Assembly (NCBI GenBank): GCA_937894105.1
Contig: CALCTI010000090.1
Location: forward strand, 1 to 8,612
Direction: 5' to 3'
From: an uncultured cyanobacterium
Lineage (GTDB): Bacteria > Cyanobacteriota > Cyanobacteriia > CACIAM-69d
Length of the DNA stretch: 8,612 nucleotides
This document shows positions 6,986 to 8,612 of the stretch, in pieces. The translations under genes and the position numbers were made by a program. The notes beneath the pieces are model-generated. The model was not told the origin of the DNA, searched no databases, and worked only from the letters and a program-made list of their open reading frames with translations. The first letter of the stretch is position 1; each line of letters opens with the position of its first letter.

Positions 6986-7096
6986 CAAATCCGGAATGTT
7001 AACCCCAACCTCGTAAAGATGGACCAATGAGCGCTGATCCTGGCGAAGTGCGGGTTTAGCTAGAACCATCATTTTGGGGTAGTTAAAGCGGATTTG
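6986..7096. mobile_element. MITE-like element or decayed IS remnant
   Basis: The left end 6986-7008 (CAAATCCG...ACCCCAA) and the right end 7074-7096 read as its reverse complement share CAAATCCG, then 8 mostly different bases, then ACCCCAA. They are therefore 23-bp terminal inverted repeats of equal length with matching outer and inner blocks. The 65-bp interior has no coding capacity. A TA dinucleotide lies at 6983-6984, one base outside the left end, recalling Tc1/IS630-type insertion, but the right flank lacks the matching TA, so the element looks degenerate. A non-mobile structured repeat is the alternative. Confidence 0.4.
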
Positions 7097-7291
7097 AGAT
7101 CAGACTATGCCCAAACACCCCAACGATGACTGACTGCCAATAATTTATGTGCATGTTCAACACAAACTAACTTCAGACCCACATTAATTGGCAATTTAAT
7201 TTTGTGGACCAATCTCGCATTCAAGTGGAAAGTTTGAGTACAAGTTCCTAAGTAAGAAGGACAAAAAAATACGCTAATGATCAGGCATCGC

Positions 7292-7330
7292 GCTTTTAAT
7301 GTTTCCATGGAATTTAACTGACTTAAAAGC
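7292..7330. promoter_or_regulatory. Nested palindromes upstream of the diguanylate cyclase gene
   Basis: GCTTTTAA (7292-7299) and TTAAAAGC (7323-7330) are perfect inverted arms. Between them lies a complete 10-bp palindrome, TTCCATGGAA (7303-7312). The element is centred about 157 bp upstream of the next start codon. It could be a regulator site; nothing identifies the protein. Confidence 0.3.
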
Positions 7331-7360
7331 CATGAACTTCTGCCCCAACTCTAATGCCAT

Positions 7361-7387
7361 CGTGAATATCTTTATTTCGCGTTCACG
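7361..7387. promoter_or_regulatory. Inverted repeat CGTGAA-N15-TTCACG
   Basis: Perfect 6-bp arms at 7361-7366 and 7382-7387, about 80-107 bases upstream of the diguanylate cyclase start. Its position fits an upstream regulator site or a leader hairpin, but the arms are short enough for chance. Confidence 0.25.
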
Positions 7388-7467
7388 GTAGGTTTACTAC
7401 AATTAATGCAGCCAATTTTACTCTCACCTTAAAAATTCTCGTTACCCACGCTAGTTGCATCGGCTCT

Positions 7468-8529
7468 ATGAACGAATTTCACTTTTCTACGCCTAACTCT
7501 GATAGTGAGCCCGGCGGTGATTCCCTGGAGTTGTACACCATTGGAGTTCAGGAATTTCAGCCCGATCAGTTTTTGGTACTGGTGGTGGACGATGCGGTGG
7601 GCAACTTAAATTTGGTGGGACGTATTTTAGATCAGGGAAACTACAAGACAATCTTTGCATCCCATGGAGTGCAGGCACTAGAGCAAGTTCCGATGGTGCA
7701 GCCAGACTTAATTGTGCTGGATTTAATGATGCCTGATATTTCAGGGCTAGAAGTGTGCAAAAAGCTAAAGAGAAACCCCAAAAGCAAGAATATTCCGGTC
7801 ATTTTTTTGACCGCGAGTGATAACAAAAAAGATTTAGTTGAAGCTTTTGCCTATGGGGCGGTTGATTACATTACTAAGCCTTTTAGTGCTCCAGAGTTGC
7901 TGGCGCGGGTTAAAAATCATCTGGAATTAAAGCATTCTCGCGATTTATTAAAGCAGGCGATCACTAAGCTAGAACGCTTAGCAAAAACGGACCCATTAAC
8001 GGGAATTTCTAATCGCCGCCATTGGATGACCCTAGCCAACCAAGAATTTAAACGGGCCCAGCGTTATGAGTCTTCTTTCAGTATTTTGCTCATTGACTTA
8101 GACCATTTCAAAACTGTCAATGATACCTATGGACACCATGCAGGGGACCAAGTTCTAATTGCCACGGTAAGAGTCATCCAAAGTAAACTGCGGCAACAGG
8201 ACTTTTTTGGGCGTTGGGGAGGAGAAGAGTTTGTTGTGCTGTTGCCGGAAACCCCGTTAGAAGCAGCTGAAACCGTGGCGGAACGCCTTCGCTTTGGCGT
8301 TGAAACATTAGTTAAGGATCCTCCTGTTGAGCAGGTTTACCCTTTCACAACCATGAGTATTGGGATTACGAGCTGCGGGGTTAAAGATATCAATTTAGAC
8401 AGTATTATTCAGCGGGCCGACCAAGCTTTGTATCAGGCAAAAGAAAAGGGACGTAATCAGGGAGTGGCGATCGCCCCCCATGGTTTAGAGTACCTATCGC
8501 CCACCAATAGCGACAACCAAAGTCGTTAG
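7468..8529 (+). CDS. Response regulator with GGDEF domain, probable diguanylate cyclase (PleD/WspR-like)
   Basis: Predicted cytosolic output protein that condenses two GTP into cyclic di-GMP under control of phosphorylation. The product has 353 residues from ATG 7468. After a 34-residue polar leader, the REC domain spans about 35-152 with acidic pair D41/D42, phospho-acceptor D85 in VLDLMMPD, T115 and K137 (TKP), all needed for phosphoryl signalling. A likely helical linker (about 152-173) leads into the GGDEF domain: TDPLTGISNRR (174-184), metal-binding D210 in LLIDLDHFK, and the active-site loop GGEEF at 251-255. An inhibitory I-site RxxD (R242, D245) lies exactly five residues before it, so product inhibition is expected. 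No histidine kinase gene or EAL/HD-GYP partner is in the window, so the cognate sensor is unknown. One HIP1 site lies near the 3' end. Enzyme class is confident; the regulated process cannot be inferred. Confidence 0.95.
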   Translation: MNEFHFSTPNSDSEPGGDSLELYTIGVQEFQPDQFLVLVVDDAVGNLNLVGRILDQGNYKTIFASHGVQALEQVPMVQPDLIVLDLMMPDISGLEVCKKLKRNPKSKNIPVIFLTASDNKKDLVEAFAYGAVDYITKPFSAPELLARVKNHLELKHSRDLLKQAITKLERLAKTDPLTGISNRRHWMTLANQEFKRAQRYESSFSILLIDLDHFKTVNDTYGHHAGDQVLIATVRVIQSKLRQQDFFGRWGGEEFVVLLPETPLEAAETVAERLRFGVETLVKDPPVEQVYPFTTMSIGITSCGVKDINLDSIIQRADQALYQAKEKGRNQGVAIAPHGLEYLSPTNSDNQSR

Positions 8530-8536
8530 CTTGCGT

Positions 8537-8609
8537 ACTAGGGGCTGTCATCATTTCAACCTCAAAGCCTCTCGCTGTGACGGTTTCAGCCCCTAGTCTT
8601 TTTTGTTTT
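8537..8609 (+). terminator. Terminator-like hairpin after the diguanylate cyclase gene
   Basis: ACTAGGGGCTG (8537-8547) and CAGCCCCTAGT (8587-8597) form a perfect 11-bp, GC-rich stem followed by C then TTTTTTGTTTT (8599-8609). It begins 7 bases after the stop codon. The loop is 39 bases, longer than usual for an intrinsic terminator, so the element may be a repeat recruited as a terminator. Confidence 0.75.
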
Positions 8610-8612
8610 GAA

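Larger units (their letters stand above)
6789..7467. other. Gene-poor spacer between desA and the diguanylate cyclase gene
   Basis: No recognisable gene is present. It contains the 111-bp inverted-repeat element at 6986-7096 and several palindromes at 7292-7387. Open frames of 34 codons (+, 6850-6954) and 67 codons (-, 7105-7308) are short, lack ribosome binding sites and resemble nothing I know. The region is AT-rich and contains no HIP1 site. A weak TACAAT (7398-7403) about 65 bases upstream of the next gene could be a -10 box, but no -35 partner is evident. Confidence 0.5.

Noticed and set aside
7105..7308. 67-codon minus-strand open frame in the desA-downstream spacer
   Set aside because: No ribosome binding site, no recognised similarity, and it overlaps palindromes; it reads like chance coding in AT-rich DNA.
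1..8612. CRISPR array, tRNA or rRNA gene, riboswitch, phage or defence cassette
   Set aside because: No regularly spaced repeats, no cloverleaf or rRNA signature, and no defence or phage gene was recognised on either strand.

Overview
The window looks like the chromosome of a cyanobacterium. The palindrome GCGATCGC (HIP1) occurs ten times in 8.6 kb, the Delta-12 acyl-lipid desaturase is of the cyanobacterial DesA type, and the threonine synthase and UvrB also fit. Start codons mostly lack a clear Shine-Dalgarno sequence. The exact genus cannot be read from this stretch. The genes are housekeeping or sensory genes in mixed orientations, and there is no obvious multi-gene operon.

Layout from the left. 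(1) The C-terminal 60 residues of a GNAT-family acetyltransferase enter from the left edge (+). They end 9 bases from the convergent end of a two-pore-helix-type K+ channel gene (-) carrying the TLGYGD selectivity filter. (2) A divergent spacer of about 214 bp, with three copies of a TTAGGCAA motif, separates the channel from uvrB (+), a full-length excision-repair helicase gene. (3) A convergent gene (-) of unknown function follows. It encodes a small exported protein with several cysteines, and a perfect 9-bp inverted repeat lies at its 5' end. (4) A gene-free stretch of about 370 bp holds a HIP1-containing hairpin and a probable terminator for thrC. (5) thrC (-, threonine synthase) and desA (+, Delta-12 desaturase) diverge from an intergenic region of about 370 bp. 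desA ends in a strong rho-independent terminator. (6) A gene-poor stretch of about 680 bp contains a 111-bp element bounded by 23-bp imperfect inverted repeats (a likely MITE or IS remnant) and several operator-like palindromes. (7) The last gene (+) encodes a response-regulator diguanylate cyclase (REC-GGDEF) with all visible catalytic and I-site residues. It is followed by a terminator hairpin at the right edge.

The genes do not form one pathway: DNA repair, K+ flux, threonine synthesis, membrane lipid unsaturation and c-di-GMP signalling are represented by single genes. I found no convincing new multi-gene system. The most worthwhile leads are the exported protein with its start-straddling hairpin, the MITE-like element, the repeats upstream of the channel gene, and the palindromes upstream of the diguanylate cyclase.
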